A DNA stretch of 64,000 nucleotides from Nocardia flavorosea NBRC 108225 (GCF_001613385.1 NZ_BDCG01000016.1:248001-312000); one strand, 5' to 3'; positions 41,243 to 49,882 are shown, counted from the stretch's first letter. Translations and numbers: made by a program. Notes: a model not told the origin generated them from the sequence alone.

Positions 41243-41926
41243 CCACCCGAGCTCCGTCACCTGTCACAGCCCCGTCGATCACTGCGGCCGGGAACGTGGC
41301 GCGGCCGGGGATTTCGGCAGCACGTGTGGCCGAGATGGCACAACGTGCCGGGGTTTGGTGCTCGGGAATCCGCGGGCGCGGATCGTCTGCGTCCCGAGCC
41401 CTCTGGAGCTCGCGGGGTGGGGCCGGCGCTCCTGCGGGGCGGGCCGTCGCCTGCTGCCGATGTAGTGACGTGCGCCGAGCTTGGGACTGTAGTGACGTGC
41501 GCCGAGCTTGGGACTGTAGTGACGTGCGCCGAGCCGGGCTGCCGTACCGAAGCCTCCCGAGTGGGCACCGCCGGTGGGAATCCTCGGGATCCTGTTGTCG
41601 ATCGACCCCGGACACTGCCGCTGCTCGGCCGCGCCGGATCAGGAGCCTCCCGCACGGCACCGCGCGGAGGTCGGTGGAGTGGGAGACCCCGGCGAGGGCT
41701 TGTGGCGTGCCGTAGGCAACCGCGATGGCCCGCGAAAGCGGACCCGTATCCGCGCGCTGCGCCCGCGGGAGCACGGTGAGGCTGCGGCGTTTCTCTGCCG
41801 GCCGCAGGTAGGCATCTGCGGTTTCTCGGCGCCGGGTGCCCGTGGCGGGTTACCGGCGGCGCACGATGGAGGGGGGTTACCGGCGGCGCGCGATACCGGT
41901 GCGTGACCGCGTAGGCTGGCGGCGCC
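41243..41926. other. 684-bp stretch without a credible gene, with a small tandem repeat
   Basis: Open frames here are chance frames in GC-rich DNA, and one reading through the 27-bp repeats gives an artificial CSDVRRAWD repetition. Near 41835-41905 the sequence GGGTTACCGGCGGCGC occurs twice. No RNA gene or terminator was recognised. The region may be decayed sequence between the TIGR03086 gene and the GAP-family gene. Confidence 0.55.
41461..41534. repeat. 27-bp direct tandem repeat, 2.7 copies
   Basis: Two perfect copies of a unit starting TGTAGTGACGTGCGCCGAGC and ending TTGGGAC are followed by 20 bases of a third. The unit contains GTGACGTGC, and no inverted symmetry is obvious. Perfect identity suggests recent duplication or slippage. 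Confidence 0.9.
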
Positions 41927-42607
41927 ATGATCGCTCTACTGCTCGCCCTCGCCGGGTTCGCGTTCATAGATTCGCTCGATCTCCTGCTGGTGGGGGTTAC
42001 CGCGGCGATCGTCGTGGACAGCAGGCTCGCCCGGAAATCGCCGGTGCCCGGTGGGGCGAGTTTCATCGCCGGGGTTTTCGCGGTCACCACGACTTTCGGG
42101 TTGCTGGCAGTGCTGGGGATCGATTTCCTCACCGATCTGGTGGATTTCGAGCTCACCCCGACGATCCGTACCTGGGGGGCTTTGGGTTTCGGTCTCGTAC
42201 TGCTCGTGATCGCCGCCGTGCCCGCCGGTGCGCAGGCCGAACCTCCGGCGTGGACAGTGACCATCCGGCGGCGGCCCTGGCTGCTCGGTATGGCCGGGAT
42301 GGTCATCGGGCTGGCGCAGGCGCCGACCGCGATTCCCTATCTGGCCGGGTTGGCGTTGATCTCGGCCCCGGACCCGCTGCCGTCGGTGTGGCCGCTGATC
42401 GTCATCGCTTATTGCGCCCTCGCACTGCTGCCGCCCCTGGTGGTGCTCGCGCTGGCGACCCGGCGCACCCGGCGGGCCCAGCGTGTGTACCGATCCATCC
42501 TGCGGGTGGTCACCAGTTATGGTCCGTTGTCGGTGCGTATCGTCTTCGTCCTGCTGGGGCTGGGCCTGATCGGGGCTGCGGCCCTCGATTACGAGCATCT
42601 CTGGTGA
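41927..42607 (+). CDS. GAP/SfLAP-family six-helix membrane protein
   Basis: The 226-residue membrane protein has six helices: MIALLLALAGFAFIDSLDLL, ASFIAGVFAVTTTFGLLAVL, TWGALGFGLVLLVIAAVPAG, LLGMAGMVIGLAQAPTAIPYL, VWPLIVIAYCALALLPPLVV and the last IVFVLLGLGLIGAAAL. This matches the GAP (peptidoglycolipid-addressing/Sap-like) family, related to LysE transporters, which help place glycolipids in the outer envelope of mycolic-acid bacteria. Its lipid substrate is unknown. Confidence 0.82.
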   Translation: MIALLLALAGFAFIDSLDLLLVGVTAAIVVDSRLARKSPVPGGASFIAGVFAVTTTFGLLAVLGIDFLTDLVDFELTPTIRTWGALGFGLVLLVIAAVPAGAQAEPPAWTVTIRRRPWLLGMAGMVIGLAQAPTAIPYLAGLALISAPDPLPSVWPLIVIAYCALALLPPLVVLALATRRTRRAQRVYRSILRVVTSYGPLSVRIVFVLLGLGLIGAAALDYEHLW

Positions 42608-42635
42608 GACGCGCAGACCGGCCGCGCGCAGGTGA

Positions 42636-43256
42636 TCAGGTTCCGGTGCGGACGAAAATCCCGGCCGCGGCCGCGTTCACCGCGGCCTCCACCGCGCCCC
42701 GTACAGCCTGGTCATCGATCTGGTCGCCGCTGGCCAGCAGGCGGTAGTACAGCGGTCCGGAAATGGCAGTGAGCACCGCGCGGGCGTCGGTGCCGGGCGG
42801 TGCTTCGCCGCGGTCGATGGCGTCGGTGACGCACGGTGACCATTCGGTGAGCCGCGCATCGTAGAAACGGTGCAGTGCGTCCGCGGCCGCTTCGTCGAAG
42901 CTCGCGGCGGCGATCACCGCACGGAAGAGGCGGCTCTGCCGGGGATCGGTAAGGGTTTTCGCGACCAGGCGGGCGTTTGCCTCGAGGTCGCCGCGCAACG
43001 AGCCCGTATCCGCGCGCGATAGCGATTGTTCGGCCATATCGACGAGCAGGTCGGCGGTCAGGCCGGCCGGTGTGCGCCAGCGCCGGTAGACCGTTGTCTT
43101 CCCGACTTCGGCACGGGCGGCGACCTCGGCCAGGTCGAGTCGCGCGAAACCGTGTTCGGCCAGCAGATCGCCGGCTGCTTCGAGTACTGCGGCGCGGACG
43201 CGGGCGGTGCGCCCGCCGGGGCGGACGGATCCGGGGCCGGCCTCGTCAAGCGTCAT
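42636..43256 (-). CDS. TetR/AcrR-family repressor
   Basis: The 206-residue protein has an N-terminal TetR DNA-binding domain (RVRAAVLEAAGDLLAEHGFA, then LDLAEVAARAEVGKTTVYRRW) and a helical ligand-binding C-terminal domain of the TetR_C_16-like type. It lies divergent from the aldo/keto reductase with 82 bp between start codons. The natural prediction is that it represses that gene and itself. No clear palindrome stood out in the spacer. Confidence 0.9.
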   Translation of the reverse strand: MTLDEAGPGSVRPGGRTARVRAAVLEAAGDLLAEHGFARLDLAEVAARAEVGKTTVYRRWRTPAGLTADLLVDMAEQSLSRADTGSLRGDLEANARLVAKTLTDPRQSRLFRAVIAAASFDEAAADALHRFYDARLTEWSPCVTDAIDRGEAPPGTDARAVLTAISGPLYYRLLASGDQIDDQAVRGAVEAAVNAAAAGIFVRTGT

Positions 43257-43338
43257 AAAGGAACTCCAGTTTCATTTAGTCGCGGATCGGTGTATCGTCC
43301 GGATTGTTAATGACACTCTAGGCCCATTAGGAGTCGAG

Positions 43339-44391
43339 ATGGAATACCGCCGCCTGGGAGCTTCCGGCCTGGTCGTCCCCGCACTGAGCTTCGGCGCCGG
43401 AACCTTCGGGGGCCGTGGGGAATTGTTCGGCGCCTGGGGGGATACCGACGTCGAACAGGCCCGGCGCCTGGTGGACATCAGCCTGGACGCCGGGGTCACG
43501 ATGTTCGATACCGCCGACGTGTATTCCGGCGGCGCCTCCGAGGAGGTGCTCGGTGCCGCCATCCGCGGCCGGCGCGACCGCCTGCTGCTGTCCACCAAGG
43601 CAAGCCTGCCGACCGGACCCGGCCCGTCCGATGCGGGTTCGGGCCGCGCCCGGCTGATCGGCGCCGTGGAAGCCGCGCTGCGCAGGCTCGGCACCGAACA
43701 TATCGACCTGTTCCAGTTGCACGCGTTCGACGCCCGGACTCCGGTCGAGGAGGTCCTGCACGCTCTCGACGATCTGGTTCGCGCGGGCAAGATCCGATAT
43801 CTGGGCGCCTCCAATTTCGCCGGTTGGCAGCTGATGAAATCCCTGGCCGCTGCCGATCGGCACGGGCTCACCCGCTATATCGCCCACCAGGTGTACTACT
43901 CGCTGGCCGGACGCGACTACGAGTGGGAGCTGATGCCTTTGGGGGTCGCCGAAGGTGTGGGCGCAGTGGTCTGGAGTCCGCTCGGGTGGGGCCGGTTGAC
44001 CGGAAAGATCCGCCGCGGCCAACCACTGCCCGCGGGCAGCCGGTTGCACCGCACGGCGGAGGCCGGCCCGCCGGTGGACCAGGAACATCTCTACAACGTC
44101 GTCGATGCCCTGGACGAGATCGCCGCCGAAACCGGCCGGACCGTGCCGCAGATAGCGCTGAACTGGCTGCTCTCCCGCCCGACTGTCGGCACCGTGATCG
44201 TCGGCGCCCGCAACGAGGAGCAGCTACGGCAGAATCTCGGCGCCGTCGGCTGGCAGCTCGGCACCGATCAGATCGCGCGGCTGGACGCGGCCAGCGCACT
44301 CACCCCGCCCTACCCCTACTACCCGTACTACCGTCTGCCCGATTTCACCCGGCTGAATCCGCCCGCCGTGCCGGTGGGAGCAGTTCAGTAG
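43339..44391 (+). CDS. Aldo/keto reductase
   Basis: The 350-residue NADPH-dependent (alpha/beta)8-barrel enzyme shows MEYRRLGASGLVVPALSFGA, the catalytic Asp/Tyr segment MFDTADVYSGGASEEVLG, the Lys in LLLSTKASLP, the His in IDLFQLHAFD and the NADPH-binding WSPLGWGRLTGK and VIVGARNEEQL. The unusual C-terminus PYPYYPYYRLPDFTRL is Tyr/Pro-rich. AGGAG precedes ATG 43339. Its last seven bases overlap the convergent nitrate reductase gene. Confidence 0.93.
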   Translation: MEYRRLGASGLVVPALSFGAGTFGGRGELFGAWGDTDVEQARRLVDISLDAGVTMFDTADVYSGGASEEVLGAAIRGRRDRLLLSTKASLPTGPGPSDAGSGRARLIGAVEAALRRLGTEHIDLFQLHAFDARTPVEEVLHALDDLVRAGKIRYLGASNFAGWQLMKSLAAADRHGLTRYIAHQVYYSLAGRDYEWELMPLGVAEGVGAVVWSPLGWGRLTGKIRRGQPLPAGSRLHRTAEAGPPVDQEHLYNVVDALDEIAAETGRTVPQIALNWLLSRPTVGTVIVGARNEEQLRQNLGAVGWQLGTDQIARLDAASALTPPYPYYPYYRLPDFTRLNPPAVPVGAVQ

Positions 44392-47300
44392 ACATCGCGC
44401 ACGTAACGCTTCTCGGCCACCAGCTGCTTCTTGAACGCCACGGCGCCGTCCTCGTCGAGATTGCCGTGGACGCGGGCGATCCGCAGCAGGGCATCATCGA
44501 CATCCGCGGCCATCCGGGCGGCGTCTCCGCAGACATAGAAGTGGGCGCCCTCGCGCAGCCACGACCACAGTTCCGCACCGTGTTCGATCATCCGGTGCTG
44601 CACGTAGATCCGTTCCCGCTGGTCCCGGGAGAAAGCCAGATCCAAGCGCGCGAGATGACCGGACCGGAACATATCCTCGAGTTCGGTGCGGTAGTAGAAA
44701 TTCTGGGCGGCGTGCTGGTCGCCGAAGAACAACCAGTTCTTCCCGGTGGCGCCGAGCGCGCGCCGTTCGTGCAGGAAGCCCCGGAACGGCGCGATACCGG
44801 TGCCCGGGCCCACCATGATCATCGGCACGCCCGGATCCAGGGGCGGCCGGAAATGCGGGGCGCGCTGCAGGAAGATCGGTACGGCCGCGGCGGCGCGATC
44901 GGCCAGGAAGGTGGAACATACGCCGCCACGGCGGGCCGCCGAACCCGCGGCCCGCGGATCGCCGTAACGGACGATCCCGACGGTCAGCTCCACTTCTCGC
45001 GGGTTGACCAGCGGGCTGGACGAGATCGAATACTGGCGTGGCTGCAGCTTTTTCAAAACATCGAGCCACTCCACGAGGTCGGCGCGGACCGGGAAATCGT
45101 GCAAGACGTCCACCAGTTGGCGGTCCCACAGGTATCCGGCCAGCTCGTGGCGGTTATCGCGGCGCAGCAGCTTGGCCAGCCGGTTGCTGGGATTGCGGTC
45201 GGCCACGAATTCCAGCAGGTCCCGGGAGACCCGGGCGATATCGAAACGGGTCCGCAGCGCTTGTTCCAGCGGCATCTCGGTATCACCCGCGGTGACGATC
45301 CGCCCCGCCGCCAAACCTGCCGCGTCGAGGAACTCACCGACCAGCGACGGGCAGTTGCTCGGCCACACCCCGAGGGAATCACCCACCTCGTATCGCGCGT
45401 CCGAATCACCGAGGTCCAAGGCTATCCGCCGGACCTCCTTGGTCGAGTCGGGAGCTGTCAGCACCTCGTTGCGGACCAGCGGAGCCGGAACCGGTAGTGC
45501 CCTGGTGAACGGAGTCGGCGCCGGACGCCGGGGACGGGCGGGTGCGCCACGCTCCAGCAGACCCGTCGCTGTGCCCACACCGAACGCGGACCCGGTTCGC
45601 CCACCCGGATTCGCGCCGGCGAACGCGCGCCCCGGCCGTACGACGGTCCCACGGCCGCCGGGGCCGGGGCCCGCGGCGCTGTCGCCCTCCGGGGCGCCGC
45701 CGAGTGCCGCGATCACCGCTTCCAGCCAGTCCGAACCAGGCCCGGAGAAATCGGGTTCGCAGTCCACACGCGGTAGCAGCCGGGTTGCGCCACGTTCGGC
45801 GAACGCCGTATCGAGCCGCCGGCCGTGGCCGCAGAAATCGTCGTAGGACGAGTCACCCATGGCGAATACCGCGAAACGTATACCCGTGAGCCTGTTCGCG
45901 CTCTCATCGAGCCGGGTCCAGAAATCGGCGCCGTTGTCCGGGGGCCCGCCGTCGCCGAACGTACTGCTGATCACCAGGACATCACCCGCCAGCGCGGCGA
46001 GATCGCAGGAATCCATATCGATCAGCCGCGGCCGGTAACCGAACTCCGTGAGCCGCTGCGCCGCGGTGGCCGCGAATTCTTCCGCATTCCCGGTCTGCGA
46101 GGCCCAGAGCACCGTCACGGCCGGGCTCGATGGTTCCGGTGCCGCCGGCGAATTCGTAGGGCGGGCGCGCGAATACATACCGGCCAGCAGTCCGTCCACC
46201 CACAACCGGCTCGGCCGCGACAGCGGCGCGGTCTCCGGAAGTATCGGCTGCCCCGACACCGGCAGGGACTGTAATGCCGCGAGATATCCGCCGAGATAGA
46301 TCCGCTCGGTTTCGCTGAGGGTGGGCGAGACTGCCGCGTCCAGGCCGAGCACTGCCGCGAGGGGATGGGCCCCGGCACTCGCCGTGGTTTCTCCGGGGTT
46401 GCCGGGGGCCACGGGCAATTCGACGGGTACCACCGGCGCAACCCGGCGCAGCGCGACGGCGCAGGCCTTGAACTCCGGTTGCAGCGAATCCGCGTCCACC
46501 GCGTCGTTGGTGACGGCGTTGACGGTCAGATATTCACCTTGTTCGTCGTTCCAGTGGAACGGTGCGAAACATCCGCCGGGAAGGACCCGGTCGCTGATCT
46601 GCACGGGAAGTACGGCGCGGCCGCGCCGGGAAGTGATCTCCACCTGATCGCCCGCGACCAGCCCCAGTTCCCGGGCGTCGTCGGGATGGACCTCGGCGAA
46701 CGGTTCCCGGTTCAGTTTGCCGAGCTTGTCGATCCGGCCGGTCTTGGTCATCGAATGCCACTGATGTTGCAGGCGTCCGGTGTTGAGCAGGAACGGGTAG
46801 TCGTCATCCGGCATTTCCGCCGGCGGCATATGCGGGCGCGGCCAGAAGACCGCTCGCCGACTGGGAGTGGGGAAGGCCAGGCGTGGCCGGTGCCCGGTGT
46901 CGTCGACGAACGGCGCCGGGTGGATTCCGTCGTTGCGGTAGCGGATCGGGTTGCGGCGCTGCGCCGAGTCCGGGCACGGCCACTGCATCGGGCCCGCACG
47001 CAGCTCGTCGTGGCTCATCCCGCGCAAGTCGTAGCCGGTGGCCGGATTGGCGAAGCCGCGGATCTCGTCGAACACCTCGGCGGCGGAAACGTAGTCGAAT
47101 CCGGGAAAGCCCATGGCGGTCGCCACCTGGGCGATGAGCTGCCAGTCCGGGCGGGCCGCGCCGGCCGGTTCGACGGACTGCCGCTGCAGGGTCACGGTGC
47201 GTTCGGAATTGACCATCGCAGCATCCGCCTCGGCCCACAGAGTGGCGGGTAACAGCAGGTCGGCATAGGAATTGGTGGCGGTGTCGGTGTAGGAATCCTG

Positions 47301-48749
47301 GGTGATCACCAGTTCGGCGGCCTCCAGGCCCGCGATCACCGTTTTGCGATTGGCCACCGTGGCAACCGGATTGGTGCAGATGATCCAGGCTGCTTTGATC
47401 GTCCCGGCCGCGAGCTGCCGGAACATTTCCACGGTGCCCGGTCCGGCCTCGGCGCGGATGGTTCCCGGTGGTAGGCCCCACGCCGTTTCCACGAATGTCC
47501 GGTCGGCGGGGGAGAGCACGCTGCGCTGCCCGGGCAGCCCGGGTCCCATGTACCCCATTTCCCGGCCGCCCATGGCATTCGGCTGTCCCGTCAGCGAGAA
47601 CGGCCCGCTGCCCGGGCGGCAGATGGCACCGGTGGCCAGATGCAGATTGCACAGTGCGTTGGTGTTCCAGGTGCCGTGGGTGGACTGATTCAGGCCCATC
47701 GTCCACAGGCTCATCCATTCGCCCGCCGCGCCGATCCAGCCCGCGGCGGTGCGGATATCCGCCTCGGCCAGGCCGGTGATCCCGGCGACCCGATCCGGAG
47801 TGTAGGCAGCGAGGAAATCCGGCATCGCCGCCCACCCCTCGGTGTGCTCGGCGATGAACTGCTCGTCGATATCACCGGCCTCGACCAGCAGATACAGCAG
47901 GCCGTTGAGCAGTGCCAGGTCGGTTCCGGGACGGATCTGCAGGAACAGGTCCGCGCGGGCGGCCGTATCGGTACGCCGCGGGTCCACCACGATCAGCTTC
48001 GCACCGGATTTGATCCGCTCCGATATGCGCAGGAAGAGGATGGGATGACAATCGGCCATATTCGCGCCGATGACGAAGAACAGGTCGGCGTGGTCGAAAT
48101 CGTCGTAAGAACCGGGTGGGCCGTCGGCGCCCAGTGACTGCTTGTAGCCGGTGCCGGCACTCGCCATGCACAGCCGGGAGTTGGCCTCCATATGCACGGT
48201 CCGCAGATACCCCTTGGCGAGTTTCGTGGCCAGGTACTGTGCCTCCAGCGACATCTGCCCCGAAACGTACAACGCGATCGCGTCGGATCCGTGCTCGTCC
48301 AGGATCGCCCGTAACCGCGCCGCGGCCTCGGCCACCGCCTCGTCCACCCCCACCGGCTCCGGTTCGGTTCCGCGGCCGGGGCGCCGGTACGCGGCGGTCA
48401 TCCGGCCCGGCGCCCGCATCAATTCGAGGTGGGTAGCGCCCTTCGTGCACAACCGCCCGGCATTTGCCGGATGCAGTTTATCGCCGGTGACCCGGGCGAT
48501 CACCGGAGCGCCGGTGGTATCCGAGGTCGTGGTGACCTCGATTCCACAGCCGACCCCACAGTACGAGCACACCGTCCTGGTTGTGCCGGGTAACCGGCCG
48601 CTGTGGTCATCGGGAACGGCCCCGGCCTGGTCACGCACCGGATCTGATTCGCTCGTGCCGGATCCCTCGGGCACGAGCGAGGGTCCTGCGTGGTTACGCT
48701 GCGCTGCCGCCTCCGGGCCTGACTCGCTCGTGCCGTATCCCTCGGACAT
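44385..48749 (-). CDS. Assimilatory nitrate reductase fused to a CysJ-like flavoprotein reductase
   Basis: The 1454-residue protein combines a molybdopterin nitrate reductase (residues ~58-850) with a diflavin NADPH reductase (~920-1454). The first part has the Fe-S cysteines C61xxC64xxxC68...C101, the Mo-ligand region EANSRLCMASAGTGYKQS (Cys194) and a molydopterin C-domain (FLLNTGRLQHQWH, GCFAPFHWNDEQGEY). The second has flavodoxin (VLWASQTGNAEEFAATA), a Pro/Gly linker, an FAD domain (PRQYSISSSPLV, GGVCSTFL) and an NADPH domain (MVGPGTGIAPFRGF, FFGDQHAAQNFYY, HFYVCGDAARMA). It can thus pass electrons from NADPH to nitrate in one chain. The first ~55 residues are family A repeat sequence. No nitrite reductase gene is nearby. 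Confidence 0.93.
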   Translation of the reverse strand: MSEGYGTSESGPEAAAQRNHAGPSLVPEGSGTSESDPVRDQAGAVPDDHSGRLPGTTRTVCSYCGVGCGIEVTTTSDTTGAPVIARVTGDKLHPANAGRLCTKGATHLELMRAPGRMTAAYRRPGRGTEPEPVGVDEAVAEAAARLRAILDEHGSDAIALYVSGQMSLEAQYLATKLAKGYLRTVHMEANSRLCMASAGTGYKQSLGADGPPGSYDDFDHADLFFVIGANMADCHPILFLRISERIKSGAKLIVVDPRRTDTAARADLFLQIRPGTDLALLNGLLYLLVEAGDIDEQFIAEHTEGWAAMPDFLAAYTPDRVAGITGLAEADIRTAAGWIGAAGEWMSLWTMGLNQSTHGTWNTNALCNLHLATGAICRPGSGPFSLTGQPNAMGGREMGYMGPGLPGQRSVLSPADRTFVETAWGLPPGTIRAEAGPGTVEMFRQLAAGTIKAAWIICTNPVATVANRKTVIAGLEAAELVITQDSYTDTATNSYADLLLPATLWAEADAAMVNSERTVTLQRQSVEPAGAARPDWQLIAQVATAMGFPGFDYVSAAEVFDEIRGFANPATGYDLRGMSHDELRAGPMQWPCPDSAQRRNPIRYRNDGIHPAPFVDDTGHRPRLAFPTPSRRAVFWPRPHMPPAEMPDDDYPFLLNTGRLQHQWHSMTKTGRIDKLGKLNREPFAEVHPDDARELGLVAGDQVEITSRRGRAVLPVQISDRVLPGGCFAPFHWNDEQGEYLTVNAVTNDAVDADSLQPEFKACAVALRRVAPVVPVELPVAPGNPGETTASAGAHPLAAVLGLDAAVSPTLSETERIYLGGYLAALQSLPVSGQPILPETAPLSRPSRLWVDGLLAGMYSRARPTNSPAAPEPSSPAVTVLWASQTGNAEEFAATAAQRLTEFGYRPRLIDMDSCDLAALAGDVLVISSTFGDGGPPDNGADFWTRLDESANRLTGIRFAVFAMGDSSYDDFCGHGRRLDTAFAERGATRLLPRVDCEPDFSGPGSDWLEAVIAALGGAPEGDSAAGPGPGGRGTVVRPGRAFAGANPGGRTGSAFGVGTATGLLERGAPARPRRPAPTPFTRALPVPAPLVRNEVLTAPDSTKEVRRIALDLGDSDARYEVGDSLGVWPSNCPSLVGEFLDAAGLAAGRIVTAGDTEMPLEQALRTRFDIARVSRDLLEFVADRNPSNRLAKLLRRDNRHELAGYLWDRQLVDVLHDFPVRADLVEWLDVLKKLQPRQYSISSSPLVNPREVELTVGIVRYGDPRAAGSAARRGGVCSTFLADRAAAAVPIFLQRAPHFRPPLDPGVPMIMVGPGTGIAPFRGFLHERRALGATGKNWLFFGDQHAAQNFYYRTELEDMFRSGHLARLDLAFSRDQRERIYVQHRMIEHGAELWSWLREGAHFYVCGDAARMAADVDDALLRIARVHGNLDEDGAVAFKKQLVAEKRYVRDVY
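48670..48734 (-). repeat. Family A palindromic element at the nitrate reductase N-terminus
   Basis: Perfect 12-bp arms GGCACGAGCGAG and CTCGCTCGTGCC flank a loop with GGAGGCGGCAGCGCAGCGTA, nearly identical to the hemL copy. A second, partial copy (left arm and part of the loop, GGCACGAGCGAATCAGATCC) lies directly downstream at about 48625-48665. Both are translated, giving TSESGPEAAAQRNHAGPSLV and then GTSESDPVRD. Confidence 0.9.
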
Positions 48750-48830
48750 GTCTCCGATGGTGCCCGTGAGCCGTTTCCTGGGGTTTGCCCGATGTTATCG
48801 CCGCATCACATTCCACTTCACCGGCGAAAA

Positions 48831-48842
48831 TCACAGCTGTGA
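48831..48842. promoter_or_regulatory. Palindrome upstream of the nitrate reductase gene
   Basis: TCACAGCTGTGA is a perfect 12-bp palindrome flanked by AAAA/TTTT-like runs, ~80 bp upstream of the nitrate reductase start and between it and the menG stop. It could be an operator or part of a terminator for menG. A GlnR-like AAC-N6-AAAC arrangement near the start is too weak to claim. Confidence 0.45.
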
Positions 48843-48860
48843 GGAAAATGAACCCGCACG

Positions 48861-49568
48861 TCAGCTACCGAGCTTGTAGCCCCGGTGCAAAGCAACCACC
48901 CCGCCGGTGAGGTTGCGCCATTTCACCCCGGCCCAGCCCGCGTCCGCCGCCCGCCGGCCCAACTGCCGCTGATTCGGCCAGGCCCGGATCGATTCGGCAA
49001 GGTAGACGTAGGCATCCGGATTACTGCTGACCGCCCGCGCGACCCGCGGGAGCGCCTTCATCAGATACTCCATGTAGACCGTCTTGAACACCGGTATCAC
49101 CGGGGTGGAGAACTCACAGATCACCAGCCGGCCCCCGGGTTTGGTGACACGCAGCATCTCCCGCATCGCCAGATCGATATCGGCGACATTGCGCAGGCCG
49201 AACGAGATCGTCACGGCATCGAAGGAGTTGTCGGCGAACGGCAGTGCCATGGCGTCCCCGGCGACCATCGGGACCGCGCGGAACCGCCCGGCGGCGAGCA
49301 TGCCCCGGGAGAAATCGGCGGCCACGCACCAGGCGCCCGATTTGCCCAGTTCCACGGTGGAGACGCCGGTCCCGGCCGCCAGATCGAGGATCTGCTCACC
49401 GGGACGCGGGGCGATGGCCCTGCGGGTCATCCACCGCCAATAGCGGTCCTGCCCGGCCGAAATCACGGTATTGGTCAGATCGTATCGTCGCGCCACACCG
49501 TCGAACATCGAAGCGACCTCGTGCGGTTGCTTGTCCAGCGAGGCCCGAACCGATTGCGTTTTCGCCAC
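48861..49568 (-). CDS. menG: Demethylmenaquinone methyltransferase
   Basis: The 235-residue SAM-dependent methyltransferase (UbiE/MenG type) makes menaquinone from demethylmenaquinone. The SAM site is ILDLAAGTGVSTVELGKSG, with MVAGDAMALPFADNSFDAVTI and the UbiE signature AVTISFGLRNVADIDLAMREM. The UbiE N-terminal motif MFDGVARRYDLTNTVIS is complete. The start is GTG 49568. It acts after MenA. Confidence 0.95.
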   Translation of the reverse strand: MAKTQSVRASLDKQPHEVASMFDGVARRYDLTNTVISAGQDRYWRWMTRRAIAPRPGEQILDLAAGTGVSTVELGKSGAWCVAADFSRGMLAAGRFRAVPMVAGDAMALPFADNSFDAVTISFGLRNVADIDLAMREMLRVTKPGGRLVICEFSTPVIPVFKTVYMEYLMKALPRVARAVSSNPDAYVYLAESIRAWPNQRQLGRRAADAGWAGVKWRNLTGGVVALHRGYKLGS

Positions 49569-49706
49569 AGCCCGACCCTACTCGGCGCCACTGTCATCTC
49601 GTCGAGCTGATTGCTGTCACATCGCGGGCTGATCGGAATCGTGCTACGCGGCATATCGAATGAGTCCATCCGGCCGGTCGCGTGCCGCCGAGGGGCGTTC
49701 CGTATA

Positions 49707-49743
49707 CCCGGCTCGCCGATTCTTCGGGAATCGGCGAGCCGGG
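49707..49743. terminator. 16-bp perfect hairpin after the mannosyltransferase gene
   Basis: CCCGGCTCGCCGATTC pairs perfectly with GAATCGGCGAGCCGGG across TTCGG. It lies downstream of mgtA (minus strand), after the 17-bp minisatellite, and in front of menG. It lacks a T-run but is very stable, so it probably terminates or insulates transcription between the two genes. Confidence 0.7.
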
Positions 49744-49876
49744 TGCTGCTGTGGGCCGGGTGCTGCTGTGGGCCGGGTGCTGCTGTGGGCCGGGTGCTGC
49801 TGTGGGCCGGGTGCTGCTGTGGGCCGGGTGCTGCTGTGGGCCGGGTGCTGCTGTGGGCCGGGTGCTGCTGTGGGCC
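49741..49876. repeat. 17-bp minisatellite, 8 perfect copies
   Basis: The unit GGGTGCTGCTGTGGGCC is repeated exactly eight times without a mismatch (136 bp), ending seven bases before the mgtA stop codon. Because 17 is not a multiple of three and no gene covers it, length can vary freely. Perfect identity suggests recent or ongoing slippage, so this is a good VNTR candidate. Confidence 0.95.
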
Positions 49877-49882
49877 GGGTGA

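Noticed and set aside
41239..41715. 158-codon frame with repeated CSDVRRAWD peptide
   Set aside because: The repetition comes from 27-bp DNA repeats; there is no ribosome binding site, no recognisable domain, and poor composition for this genome.
48750..48830. GlnR box upstream of the nitrate reductase gene
   Set aside because: Only a partial AAC-N6-AAAC match is seen, below what I would call a site by eye.
49741..49876. Possible CRISPR array
   Set aside because: The 17-bp units are directly adjacent with no spacers and no cas genes are present; it is a minisatellite.
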